Part shown: positions 25,663 to 34,138 of the stretch, piece after piece
Position numbering within the stretch: position 1 is the first letter of the stretch
Layout of the letters: each line of letters opens with the position of its first letter
NCBI GenBank assembly: GCA_013359265.1
Contig: JABWCD010000024.1
Coordinates: 19,123-83,122, forward strand
Length of the DNA stretch: 64,000 nt
From: Candidatus Hydrogenedentota bacterium
GTDB lineage: Bacteria > Hydrogenedentota > Hydrogenedentia > Hydrogenedentales > SLHB01
Direction of reading: 5' to 3'
Notes under the pieces: generated by a model
What the model saw: the letters and a program-made list of their open reading frames with translations, nothing else
Told to the model about the DNA's origin: nothing
Database searches by the model: none
Made by a program: the position numbers and the translations under genes

Positions 25663-28600
25663 ATGGAATCGACAACCGGCAGACCAACTGGGATGCGACG
25701 CCGCGCGCGCACGTTTTTCGCTGCGTTTGGCGCTGCGTTTGCTTCGGCGTGGTGCGCCGGCGCCGCCGAAAATGAGGGTTGGGAAGCCGCCTATGCCGAA
25801 CGGCTTACGTGGTGGAGCCTCCGTCCGGTCGCTCTTGTCGATCCGCCGGCGGTAGCGAATCCGTCCTGGGCACGGAACGACGTTGATCGGTTCATCCTCT
25901 CGCGTCTCGATGCCGATGGCCTCACTCCCGCGCCGGAGGCAGACAGGCGGACGCTGGCGCGGCGATTGAGCTTCGCGCTCATCGGGTTGCCTCCGAATCC
26001 CGGGGAAGTCGAGCGTTTCATCGCTGACGAGTCGCCGGATGCCTACGACCGCTATGTGCAGTCCCTGCTCGATAGCCCGCACTTTGGCGAGCGCTGGGCG
26101 CGGCATTGGATGGACGTCGTCCATTATTCAGACACGCACGGCTACGAGTGGGACACGCCGGCGAAAAACGCGTGGATGTACCGCGACTACCTCATTCGTG
26201 CGTTCAATGCGGACGTGTCGTTCAATCAACTCATCCTCGAACAGATCGCGGGCGACCTCATCGAACCGCGGTTCGACGCCACAACGGGGTTGAACGAATC
26301 GCTCATCGCGCCCACGGCGATGCGGCTTGGCGAGCGGCGCCACGGCGACAACGGCGACGCCGAGGGCGTGACGCAGGAGGCGATGGCGAACATCATCGAT
26401 ACGGTGAGCAAGGGGTATCTCGCCACCACGGTCGCCTGCTCGCAGTGCCACGATCACAAGCTGGACGCCATCGCGCAACAGGACTACTTCGGCCTCGCCG
26501 GGGTCTTCATGAGTTCACGGTGGATTGCGCGCACCGCGGATACGACCGATCCGAATCGTGCTGTCCTGGACGAATTGAAATCGATCAAGGGCGGCATTCG
26601 CGCGGAGATGGCGGAGGTGTGGCGGCAGTCGGAGCAAAGAATCGTAGACGCCGTCCTCGCAACACCCCCGGAGGAACCCGTGAAGACAACGGGCGCAAAG
26701 CCGGCGGACAAGCCGGCGCTGCCGGAGTTTCCAAATTCCGCGATTGCACTGTGGCGCGCGATGATCACCGCGATGAAAAGCGGTGAGACGGCGGACGCCA
26801 CATGGAAAACGGTTGCGGAAGACTACCGCGTGAAGCACGACCAGCGCGTGTCGGAGAATACGGCCAATCTGCAACTGATCGCGGACTTCACCGGCGACGC
26901 CATTCCCGATGGGTGGAAAGTGGACGGATTCGGAATGGCGCACGGGCGTGTGCGGGACGGCGAAATCGTTGTCGCGGAGGAGGGCGGGGCGGCGATCGCG
27001 CACGTCCTTCCAGCGGGACGCTGGTCGCACGTGTGGTCGTCACGGCTTGCAGGAGCGGTGCGCAGTCCATTGCTCGAACAGGAACCGCCGCTGACGATGT
27101 CGGTCGGATACGCGGGTGGCAAACACGCGGCGCAATCGCTCGTCGTCGAAAATGCGTTCCACAGCGAGCGCATGAAGTTTCTGAACCAACCCATGACCGG
27201 GTGGATGACGATGACGGCGCGAAACTTGCCCGCGCTCGCGGGCGGCACAGACAACACGCCGCGCCGCGTGTATCTCGAAATGGTGACAAAGGCGCTGAAC
27301 AATTATTTCCCGCCGCGCGCGGCGTACCAGGGACTCAAGGAAGCCGACGAAAAGGATCCTCGCTCGTGGTTTGGCGTGACGCGCGTGTACAAGCACGCGG
27401 CGGACGCGGGGCCGAAGGACGAACTCGCGCATTTTGCGAAGTTGTTCGATGGCGCTGCGCCCGCGTCGAAGCAGGAAGCGGCCGCGCGGTTCGCTGCGTG
27501 GATCATGGCGGCGGTCGAAAACTGGCGATCGGAGACATGTGACGAGCGAGATGTTCGGACGTTGAACGAAGCGCTTGCAGCATCGTGGCTGCCGAACGAT
27601 GCGCTGGCGAACGAGAAATTGGCGCAGTTGGTCGCGCGGTATCGCGAGACGGAGAAACGGCTGCAGCCGGACCGCGTCGTTGGTTCGGTGGACGACTGGC
27701 GCGAAGGGCGCGACGAGCGCATCGGCGTGCGCGGGTCGTACACGGAATTTGGCGACCCCGCGCCACGTGGCACCATTCGCTTTCTTGGCGGACCCGCTCC
27801 GCGCGCGGAAGAGAACTCGAGCGGGCGACTCGAGTTCGCCCGCGGTATTGCCAGCGACGAGAACCCGCTGACGGCGCGCGTGTTCGTGAACCGCGTGTGG
27901 TGTCAACTTTTTGGTGAAGGGATTGTACGCACAGTCGACGATTTCGGGCACCTCGGCGAAACGCCGTCACATCCGGAATTGTTGGACTGGTTGGCGCGGC
28001 GGTTTATGGAAGATGGGTGGTCGTTGAAGAAGCTGGCGAAGTTGATGGTCATGTCGGCGACGTGGCGGCAATCGTGCGCTGCGAGCGAGTATGCGGTCGC
28101 CGCCGACCCCGAGAACCGGCTGTGGCACCATATGCCGATGCGCCGGCTCGACGCGGAATCGATCCGCGACGCGATGCTGGTTGCCGCGGGCCGGTGGGAC
28201 GATACAATGTACGGCCCGCCAATCGAGCCGAATCGCGCCGCGGAAGACCCCGCGAAGCGCCTCTACAACGGACCAATCGATGGCGACGGCCGACGCAGTA
28301 TTTACATCGAGATGACGATGATGGAACCGCCGAGGTTCCTCGCGCTGTTCAATCAGCCGATCCCGAAGCTGTGCACGGGCAAGCGGGACGCGACGAACGT
28401 GCCGAACCAGGCGCTGGCGATGTTGAATGACCCGTTTGTTATTGCGATGGCGAAACATTGGGGCGATCGCGCCGTCGCGGATGGCGCGGCGTCGGCGGAG
28501 CAGCGCGCACAGCACATGTTCGCGGGGGCACTTGGGCGAATGCCGGACGAATCGGAAGTCGCGCGCGTTGTCGCGCTCGCAAGCCGTTGCGCCGAACTTC

Positions 28601-28698
28601 ACAATGTCCCGGCGGAAACGATGATGACCTGCCAGCCGGTGTGGCAGGACGTGGCGCACGCGCTGTTCAATTTGAAGGAATTCATCTATGTCCAGTGA
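25663..28698 (+). CDS. PSD1-type protein, DUF1549 and DUF1553
   Basis: A 1011-residue exported protein. DUF1549 spans about residues 60-280 (DVDRFILSRLDADGL, RLSFALIGLPP, HFGERWARHWMDVVHYSDT) and ends with ACSQCHDHK near residue 258, a CxxCH haem-attachment site. DUF1553 fills about the last 280 residues (NRVWCQLFGEGIVRTVDDFG, AESIRDAMLVAAG, MLNDPFVIAMAKHWG). An about 400-residue linker between them contains a beta-rich segment that may bind carbohydrate. The family is characteristic of Planctomycetes and relatives and nearly always precedes a DUF1501 gene, as here with an 11-bp overlap. Function unknown. I chose the ATG at 25663; a GTG at 25651 and an ATG at 25693 (MRRRARTFFAAF, the signal peptide) are alternatives. 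Confidence 0.88.
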   Translation: MESTTGRPTGMRRRARTFFAAFGAAFASAWCAGAAENEGWEAAYAERLTWWSLRPVALVDPPAVANPSWARNDVDRFILSRLDADGLTPAPEADRRTLARRLSFALIGLPPNPGEVERFIADESPDAYDRYVQSLLDSPHFGERWARHWMDVVHYSDTHGYEWDTPAKNAWMYRDYLIRAFNADVSFNQLILEQIAGDLIEPRFDATTGLNESLIAPTAMRLGERRHGDNGDAEGVTQEAMANIIDTVSKGYLATTVACSQCHDHKLDAIAQQDYFGLAGVFMSSRWIARTADTTDPNRAVLDELKSIKGGIRAEMAEVWRQSEQRIVDAVLATPPEEPVKTTGAKPADKPALPEFPNSAIALWRAMITAMKSGETADATWKTVAEDYRVKHDQRVSENTANLQLIADFTGDAIPDGWKVDGFGMAHGRVRDGEIVVAEEGGAAIAHVLPAGRWSHVWSSRLAGAVRSPLLEQEPPLTMSVGYAGGKHAAQSLVVENAFHSERMKFLNQPMTGWMTMTARNLPALAGGTDNTPRRVYLEMVTKALNNYFPPRAAYQGLKEADEKDPRSWFGVTRVYKHAADAGPKDELAHFAKLFDGAAPASKQEAAARFAAWIMAAVENWRSETCDERDVRTLNEALAASWLPNDALANEKLAQLVARYRETEKRLQPDRVVGSVDDWREGRDERIGVRGSYTEFGDPAPRGTIRFLGGPAPRAEENSSGRLEFARGIASDENPLTARVFVNRVWCQLFGEGIVRTVDDFGHLGETPSHPELLDWLARRFMEDGWSLKKLAKLMVMSATWRQSCAASEYAVAADPENRLWHHMPMRRLDAESIRDAMLVAAGRWDDTMYGPPIEPNRAAEDPAKRLYNGPIDGDGRRSIYIEMTMMEPPRFLALFNQPIPKLCTGKRDATNVPNQALAMLNDPFVIAMAKHWGDRAVADGAASAEQRAQHMFAGALGRMPDESEVARVVALASRCAELHNVPAETMMTCQPVWQDVAHALFNLKEFIYVQ

Positions 28699-30145
28699 GC
28701 GCGCGGAATCGAATCGGCTGTCGGTGAATCCGCTGTGTCCCGGGTGTGAAGCACCGGCAATGACGCGGCGCGGGTTTCTGCGGCGCACGAGCATGGGGTT
28801 TGGCCAACTCGCGCTCGCGGGGCTTGCCAGCCGTTGGGCGGCGGCGGAGCCGCGCGTTCCGACACCGCAGTTCGCGCCGCGCGCAAAGCGCGTGATCTTT
28901 TTGTTTATGGACGGAGGGGTGTCTCACATCGACACGTTCGATCCGAAACCGGAACTCGAGAAGCGGCACGGTCAACAGGCGCAGTGGGTCGCCGATCTGA
29001 AATCACAGGCGATCAGTCCGTCGCGGAAATGGTTGAAGCACTTGTGGGAATTCAAGCAGCGCGGCGAGTCCGGGTTGTGGGTGAGCGATTTGTTTCCGCA
29101 CGTGGCGAACGTTGCGGACGATCTGTGCGTTATTCGTTCCGTAGTCGGCGAGACGCCGTTGCACGGAGCGCAGAATCTGTTGTTGCACACGGGCCGCAGC
29201 ATCGGCGCGGCGCCAAGCTTCGGCGCGTGGATATCGTACGGGCTCGGCACGGAAAACGAACAACTGCCGGGCTACGTGCTGCTGAACAACGATTGGGTGC
29301 CGAATGGCGGTTCCCAGAATTTTGCGAGTTCGTTCCTGCCTGCGACGCACCAGGCGGCGATGGTCCGCGCGCACGGCGATCCGGTCGATAACATCGCGCC
29401 GTCGGATTCGCCCGAGGTGCAGCGCGCGAAGCTGGCGTTCCTGCGTGAGCAAGACGGCGCGTTCGCCGCGTCGGTTGGTGGGTCAGATGCAATTGAATCG
29501 GCGATTCGGAATTACGAAACCGCGGCGCACATGCAGTCGCTCATTCCCGAACTGTGCGACGTGAGCGGCGAGAGCGAGGCCACGCGAAGGATGTACGGCG
29601 TCGATCGCGAGATCGACTACGACAAGTTTTACGCGCTGCAGTGCCTGCGCGCGCGGCGCATGATCGAGGCGGGCGTGCGCTTCGTCGAAATCACCTGCCC
29701 GCTCACGCACAACAACAACGCGCCGTGGGATCAGCACGGCGAATTGAAGTTGCGGCACGAAGAGAACGCGCGCATCACCGACCAGCCCGTTGCGGCGCTG
29801 CTAAAAGACCTGAAGGCGCGCGGCCTGCTCGATGACACGCTTGTGTTGTGGGCGGGCGAGATGGGCCGTACGCCGCATTCCTCCGGCGAAGACGGCCGCG
29901 ACCACCACGTCAGCGGCTACACGATCTGGATGGCGGGCGGCGGCATCCGCGGCGGCATGACCTACGGCGCAACCGACGAAATGGGCATGGCCGCAGTCGA
30001 GAACCCGGTCGATATCCACGATATCCACGCCACCATTCTCCACCAACTCGGCGTAGACCATGAGCGGCTCACCTACCGCTTCGGCGGACGCGACATGCGG
30101 TTGACCGATGTGCATGGAAACGTGATTCGGCCGATATTGGCATAA
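28688..30145 (+). CDS. DUF1501 protein, Tat-exported
   Basis: A 485-residue member of DUF1501, an alkaline-phosphatase/sulfatase-like fold. A twin-arginine signal is seen at MTRRGFLRRTSMGFGQLAL (residues 25-43). The core shows FLFMDGGVSHIDTFDPK near residue 75, FVEITCPLTHNNNAPWDQHG, and the C-terminal metal region WAGEMGRTPHSSGEDGRDHH. Metal ligands of the superfamily are apparently kept, but no substrate is known. It overlaps the PSD1 gene by 11 bp, so the two are translationally coupled and probably act together in the periplasm. Confidence 0.9.
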   Translation: MSSERAESNRLSVNPLCPGCEAPAMTRRGFLRRTSMGFGQLALAGLASRWAAAEPRVPTPQFAPRAKRVIFLFMDGGVSHIDTFDPKPELEKRHGQQAQWVADLKSQAISPSRKWLKHLWEFKQRGESGLWVSDLFPHVANVADDLCVIRSVVGETPLHGAQNLLLHTGRSIGAAPSFGAWISYGLGTENEQLPGYVLLNNDWVPNGGSQNFASSFLPATHQAAMVRAHGDPVDNIAPSDSPEVQRAKLAFLREQDGAFAASVGGSDAIESAIRNYETAAHMQSLIPELCDVSGESEATRRMYGVDREIDYDKFYALQCLRARRMIEAGVRFVEITCPLTHNNNAPWDQHGELKLRHEENARITDQPVAALLKDLKARGLLDDTLVLWAGEMGRTPHSSGEDGRDHHVSGYTIWMAGGGIRGGMTYGATDEMGMAAVENPVDIHDIHATILHQLGVDHERLTYRFGGRDMRLTDVHGNVIRPILA

Positions 30146-30198
30146 ACAACATTGACCCACTTCTTGCGGATGTCGGACCTAATTTGCGGTTCGTTCTA

Positions 30199-30226
30199 TT
30201 GCCAAGTAGCTTTGATTCGATATAGA
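30199..30226 (+). promoter_or_regulatory. Candidate promoter of the toxin-antitoxin operon
   Basis: TTGCCA at 30199-30204 and TATAGA at 30221-30226 with a 16-bp spacer. The predicted start site falls within a few bases of the ATG at 30235, where no Shine-Dalgarno exists, so the first antitoxin mRNA may be leaderless. Confidence 0.42.
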
Positions 30227-30234
30227 ATGAAAGT

Positions 30235-30453
30235 ATGACGTACGTAGGAAAAGTTCATAACGGTGTGGTGGTGTTGCCGCCGGAAGGGCAGTTACCGGAA
30301 GGCGCCGAAGTAAAGATCGAGCCATTGGACTCGGCGTCGGACGCCGATCCATTTCTCGCGGCTTTGTGCCGCGTCGCTAAACCCCGTCCGCACTGGCCGG
30401 AGGATTACGCGCTTAATCACGGCCACTACGTCAGAGGCGAGCCCAAAAAATAG
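30235..30453 (+). CDS. Antitoxin-like protein, first of two tandem copies
   Basis: A 72-residue protein of the MTYVGKVxNGVVVLPP type, a small beta-rich fold resembling antitoxins of VapB/DUF104 style that start with a DNA-binding or swapped-hairpin motif (NGVVVLPPEGQLPEGAEVKI). The C-terminal KPRPHWPEDYALNHGHYVRG is likely the toxin-binding tail. It is a close paralogue of the next gene, sharing the blocks LPEG, IEPL and KPRPHWPED, and heads an operon ending in a PIN toxin. Confidence 0.65.
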   Translation: MTYVGKVHNGVVVLPPEGQLPEGAEVKIEPLDSASDADPFLAALCRVAKPRPHWPEDYALNHGHYVRGEPKK

Positions 30454-30463
30454 AGTATTGGAC

Positions 30464-30682
30464 ATGACATACGTAGGAAAAGTTCAAAATGGGGTCGTCG
30501 TACTACCTCCCGATGCCCAACTCCCCGAAGGTACGGAAGTCAGGATAGAGCCTTTGGAGCTAACTCCGGAGGAAGATCCGCTATTGGCGGCCATCCTGAA
30601 ACTCGCGAAGCCCCGTCCTCATTGGCCAGAGGATTTCGTGAAGAACCACGGCTTCTATGTGAATGGTGAACCGAAGCGCTGA
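30464..30682 (+). CDS. Antitoxin-like protein, second tandem copy
   Basis: A 72-residue paralogue of the preceding gene, with the same N-terminus MTYVGKV and the same tail KPRPHWPEDFVKNHGFYVNG. It starts ten bases after the first stop and its own stop overlaps the toxin ATG by one base (TGATG), so it is the copy translationally coupled to the toxin and the more likely cognate antitoxin. Confidence 0.7.
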   Translation: MTYVGKVQNGVVVLPPDAQLPEGTEVRIEPLELTPEEDPLLAAILKLAKPRPHWPEDFVKNHGFYVNGEPKR

Positions 30683-31092
30683 TGCGTTCGTCCACCGCAT
30701 TTGCCGACACCTCGTATTACCTGGCAGCGCTCCGTGCCAATGATGCTGCGCACACCCTTGCGGTGGCCGAATCGAAAAGCAACCGGGCAATTGTCACAAC
30801 CGAATTCATCATTCTTGAATTGGGAAATTCACTTTCGCGCGCGGAGGACCTCGCCGATTTCCTTGGGCTGTTAAAGGCGGTCCGAGATACTAAGCGCGTC
30901 ACCGTCGTCCCGCTCGGATCGCACCTTCTGGAACGAGGACTGCATCTTATGTCCGAGCGGCCCGATAAAGACTGGTCCCTAACGGACTGCATCTCATTTA
31001 CAGTCATGCAGGACATGGGGATTACGGATGCGTTGACGACAGACCGACATTTTGAGCAAGCCGGGTTTCGAGCTCTACTCAAATTGGACTGA
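30682..31092 (+). CDS. vapC: PIN-domain toxin (VapC family)
   Basis: A 136-residue PIN-domain ribonuclease. The expected acidic residues are present: Asp in FADTSYYLAAL, Glu in FIILELGNSL, Asp in WSLTDCISF and Asp in ALTTDRHF. VapC toxins cleave tRNA or rRNA using Mg2+ and are inhibited by the cognate antitoxin encoded just upstream. The start codon overlaps the antitoxin stop by one base. It converges on the ABC permease gene with only six bases between stops. Confidence 0.85.
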   Translation: MRSSTAFADTSYYLAALRANDAAHTLAVAESKSNRAIVTTEFIILELGNSLSRAEDLADFLGLLKAVRDTKRVTVVPLGSHLLERGLHLMSERPDKDWSLTDCISFTVMQDMGITDALTTDRHFEQAGFRALLKLD

Positions 31093-31098
31093 TCCCTA

Positions 31099-32286
31099 CT
31101 ACGTTTCCCGCAGCGCCGTGGCAATCGGCAGCCGTGCCGCGCGGATAGCGGGGAAGAGGCCGCCGAGTAACCCGATCATCGCGACCCACATGACGGAGTA
31201 GACGAGCAGTTGCGGCGTGACGGCGAACGCGAACGCGACCTGGCTGAACGTCTGAAAGTTGATCGTTGACGCCTGGAACCCGTCGAACGCGGCGTAGGCG
31301 GCGGCCGCGCCAATCGATCCGCCGATGATGGCGAGCACCAGCGACTCGAACATGACTGAGAGAATAATCGGCCCGGACCCAAAGCCGAGCGCGCGGAGGG
31401 TGGCAATTTCGCGCGTGCGCGCGGCGACGGCGCTGTACATCGTGTTCAGCGCGCCGAACAATGCGCCGAGCGCCATCAACGTGGTAATCAGCACGCCGAT
31501 GCCGCGGATAATATTCGTCAAGACGACGGATTTCTCCGCGAGGTATTGGCCTTGGAGCAGCGGCTTTACTTTAAGCTGAGGGTTTGCCGTCAGTGCGTCT
31601 TTGAATTCGGTGAACGCTTCCGGCGAGGTCAGTTTTGCGTAGACCGACTGGAATGTGTCGCCCCGGTTGTACGCGGGCTGGAGCACGGCGGCGTCTGTCC
31701 AAACCTCCGATTCCGCGGAGCCGCCGCCGCCGGTGAACATACCGACGACCTCCCATTCGTTCTGTCCCACGCGAATCTTTTTTCCGACATCGAGGCCCGC
31801 GAATGCGCGCGACGCCCCCACGCCTACAATGACCTCGTTGCGTCCCAAATCGAAAGCGCGGCCTTCGACAATTTTGAAATCACTGCGGACGTCCATTGCC
31901 GCCTTTTGGACGCCGCGCAATGGGACGTTTGCGTCCGTCCCTGTCGAACGCTTCGGCAGATTGATCATAACAAACAGTTCTGACGAGACCAGCGGGCCGT
32001 CGGCAGCGCGAAATATCCCGGGCGCGTCCGCAATGAGGCGCGTTTCCTCGCGGGAGAGTCCGCTGCTCAACTCGCTGTCGGCCCCGCCGCGCAGTACGAC
32101 GGCGATGTCGTCTGTGCCGGAAACGGACATCGCCGCGCGGAACCCTTCCGCGATCGAGAGCACGCCCACGAACACGCCGACCACGCCCGCTATGCCGACG
32201 ACGGTGGCGAACGACGAACCCAACCGCAGGGGGATGGTGCGGAGCGCGAACAGGGTGATTGCGTAGACTTGAACGAGCCAATTCAT
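31099..32286 (-). CDS. ABC transporter permease (FtsX/MacB type), second subunit
   Basis: A 395-residue permease with one N-terminal membrane helix (FATVVGIAGVVGVFVGVLSI), an extracytoplasmic domain of about 220 residues, and three C-terminal helices with the conserved ALRALGFGSG coupling motif and GGLFPAIRAARLPIATALR end. It is the last gene of a four-gene exporter operon; its ATG overlaps the stop of the preceding permease (TAATG). The presence of two different FtsX-type permeases suggests a heterodimeric transporter, as in LolCDE. Confidence 0.9.
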   Translation of the reverse strand: MNWLVQVYAITLFALRTIPLRLGSSFATVVGIAGVVGVFVGVLSIAEGFRAAMSVSGTDDIAVVLRGGADSELSSGLSREETRLIADAPGIFRAADGPLVSSELFVMINLPKRSTGTDANVPLRGVQKAAMDVRSDFKIVEGRAFDLGRNEVIVGVGASRAFAGLDVGKKIRVGQNEWEVVGMFTGGGGSAESEVWTDAAVLQPAYNRGDTFQSVYAKLTSPEAFTEFKDALTANPQLKVKPLLQGQYLAEKSVVLTNIIRGIGVLITTLMALGALFGALNTMYSAVAARTREIATLRALGFGSGPIILSVMFESLVLAIIGGSIGAAAAYAAFDGFQASTINFQTFSQVAFAFAVTPQLLVYSVMWVAMIGLLGGLFPAIRAARLPIATALRET

Positions 32287-33443
32287 TACGCCTCCCTCCG
32301 CAACGCCATGGCCACCCGCAGCCGCATCGCCTGCAGCGCGGGAAACATGCCCGCGACAAGGCCCAGCGCAACCGCCAACACGACGCCAATCGCCACATCA
32401 CGGCTCGGCAGATAGAAGACGGGAAGGCTCGCGGGGTCGGGACTCCCGACAAACGTAGTGTACAACCACGCCGCACCAAGGCCAGGCAGGCCACCGACGA
32501 CAGCGATAATGCACGACTCGACCAAGACGAGCGCCAACACGAGGCCGTTAGTGAATCCGATTGCCTTGAGTACGCCAATCTCGACGGTACGCTCGCGCAC
32601 GGCCTGCGCCATCGTATTGCCCGCGACAAGTAGAATGGTGAAGAACACGGCGCTGACCACGGCGATCATGATCGTGCCGATGTCCCCAATCTGCTGCGCG
32701 AACCCCTGGATGAAAGCGCCCTCCGGTTCGGCCTTCGTTTCAAACGGCGAATTCGCGAACTCGGCATCAATCGCGGACGCGACCTCGACAGCGCGCTCCG
32801 GGTCCGTCACTTGGACTCCGTACCAGCCTACCTCGCCTTTTCCCTGTACGCGCCCTTCCTCCAGGTAGTCATGCCGGAAATAGAATCCGGAAGTATCGGT
32901 GCCTTTTTTTGCGCCTTCGTAGATGCCGACAATGTCGAACTCCCACGCGCCATCGCCTTCGCGCATCCAAATCGGCGAATACATTTGAATCTTCTGACCG
33001 ATCTTCCAGCCAAATCGATCTACGAGCGCGCGGCCGGCGATGGCGCCCGTGCGCGTGTTGAGCCATGCCTGCTTTTGATCCTCCGGCAGAAGGTACTCCG
33101 GGTACATTGCAAGGAATGGCTCCGGGTCCGTGGGCATCGAAGCAAAGAAATTGCGCTCGTCGATGTAGATGCCGCCAAACCACGTGAAGTTTACAGCCGA
33201 CGCAACGCCGGGAATACGCGCGATACGCGCGCGATACGATTCCGGCAGCGACAGGATGAGCGACACCTTGTGGCGCACAATGAGCCGGTCCTGTCCCGCC
33301 AGCGCGACACCCGCGGTGAACGATTCCTTAATTGTGCTGAGCAGTCCGAAGAGGAAAAATGCGACAAAGATTGAGAGCAGCGTCAGCGACGTGCGCAGCT
33401 TTTTACGTTTGAGGTTGCTCCAGACGAGGCCGACAAACTTCAT
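32286..33443 (-). CDS. ABC transporter permease (FtsX/MacB type), first subunit
   Basis: A 385-residue permease starting MKFVGLVWSNLKRKKLRTSL, the typical cytoplasmic lead-in of this family. Membrane helix one is LLSIFVAFFLFGLLSTI; a large periplasmic domain follows; three helices at the C-terminus surround GVLKAIGFTNG and end in MFPALQAMRLRVAMALR. The ATG at 33443 overlaps the ATPase stop (ATGA). The periplasmic domain differs from that of its partner, supporting a heterodimer. Confidence 0.9.
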   Translation of the reverse strand: MKFVGLVWSNLKRKKLRTSLTLLSIFVAFFLFGLLSTIKESFTAGVALAGQDRLIVRHKVSLILSLPESYRARIARIPGVASAVNFTWFGGIYIDERNFFASMPTDPEPFLAMYPEYLLPEDQKQAWLNTRTGAIAGRALVDRFGWKIGQKIQMYSPIWMREGDGAWEFDIVGIYEGAKKGTDTSGFYFRHDYLEEGRVQGKGEVGWYGVQVTDPERAVEVASAIDAEFANSPFETKAEPEGAFIQGFAQQIGDIGTIMIAVVSAVFFTILLVAGNTMAQAVRERTVEIGVLKAIGFTNGLVLALVLVESCIIAVVGGLPGLGAAWLYTTFVGSPDPASLPVFYLPSRDVAIGVVLAVALGLVAGMFPALQAMRLRVAMALRREA

Positions 33444-34138
33444 TCCGGCTTCTCCGTCGAGAGTTGGCCCTTCTCGAGGTAGACGGTGCGCGTCGCGCGA
33501 GCGGACGCGTGCGGATCGTGCGTGACCATGATGATGGTCTTGCCGTGTTCGCTGTTGAGGGCCTGCAGGAGCGTGAGGATTTCGTCGCCGGATTTGCGAT
33601 CGAGATCGCCGGTGGGCTCGTCGCACAGTAACAGCGTCGGGTCCGTGGCGATGGCGCGGGCAATGCCCACGCGCTGCTGCTCGCCGCCGGAGAGCGTGCG
33701 CGGGTAGTGGTTCATGCGATGCGACAGGCCGACGACCGACAGCGCGGTCTCGACGTGCTTCCTGCGCTGCGCGCCGGAGAGGTGCGTGAGCAGCAGCGGC
33801 AATTCTACGTTGCGCGCCGCACTCAAGACCGGCATCAAATTGTAGAACTGAAAGACAAACCCGACGTGGCGCGCGCGCCACGCGGCGAGTTGGCGATCGG
33901 ACATACTGTCTATACGTTCGCCGCCGATGGTCACCGTTCCGGTTGTCGGGCGATCCAACCCGCCGATAAGATTGAGCAGCGTCGATTTGCCCGAACCGGA
34001 TGGCCCCATCAGCGCAACGAACTCGCCGTTGGGTACGTCGAAGTTCATACCGGACAGGACGTGGATGTCTTCCGAGCCGCGCCGAAACGTACGATCGACG
34101 TTTTGAACCCGCACCAACGGGTTTCCGTTTGTCGTCAC
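33440..34138 (-). CDS. ABC transporter ATP-binding protein (LolD/MacB type)
   Basis: A 232-residue ATPase: Walker A GPSGSGKST, Q-loop QFYNLMPVL, signature LSGGEQQR, Walker B LLLCDEPTG followed by DLDRKSGD, and the switch His in VTHD. It energises the two permeases downstream. It overlaps both neighbours by four bases (ATGA). Family members act as mechanotransmission pumps for lipoproteins, macrolides or peptides. Confidence 0.95.
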   Translation of the reverse strand: MTTNGNPLVRVQNVDRTFRRGSEDIHVLSGMNFDVPNGEFVALMGPSGSGKSTLLNLIGGLDRPTTGTVTIGGERIDSMSDRQLAAWRARHVGFVFQFYNLMPVLSAARNVELPLLLTHLSGAQRRKHVETALSVVGLSHRMNHYPRTLSGGEQQRVGIARAIATDPTLLLCDEPTGDLDRKSGDEILTLLQALNSEHGKTIIMVTHDPHASARATRTVYLEKGQLSTEKPE

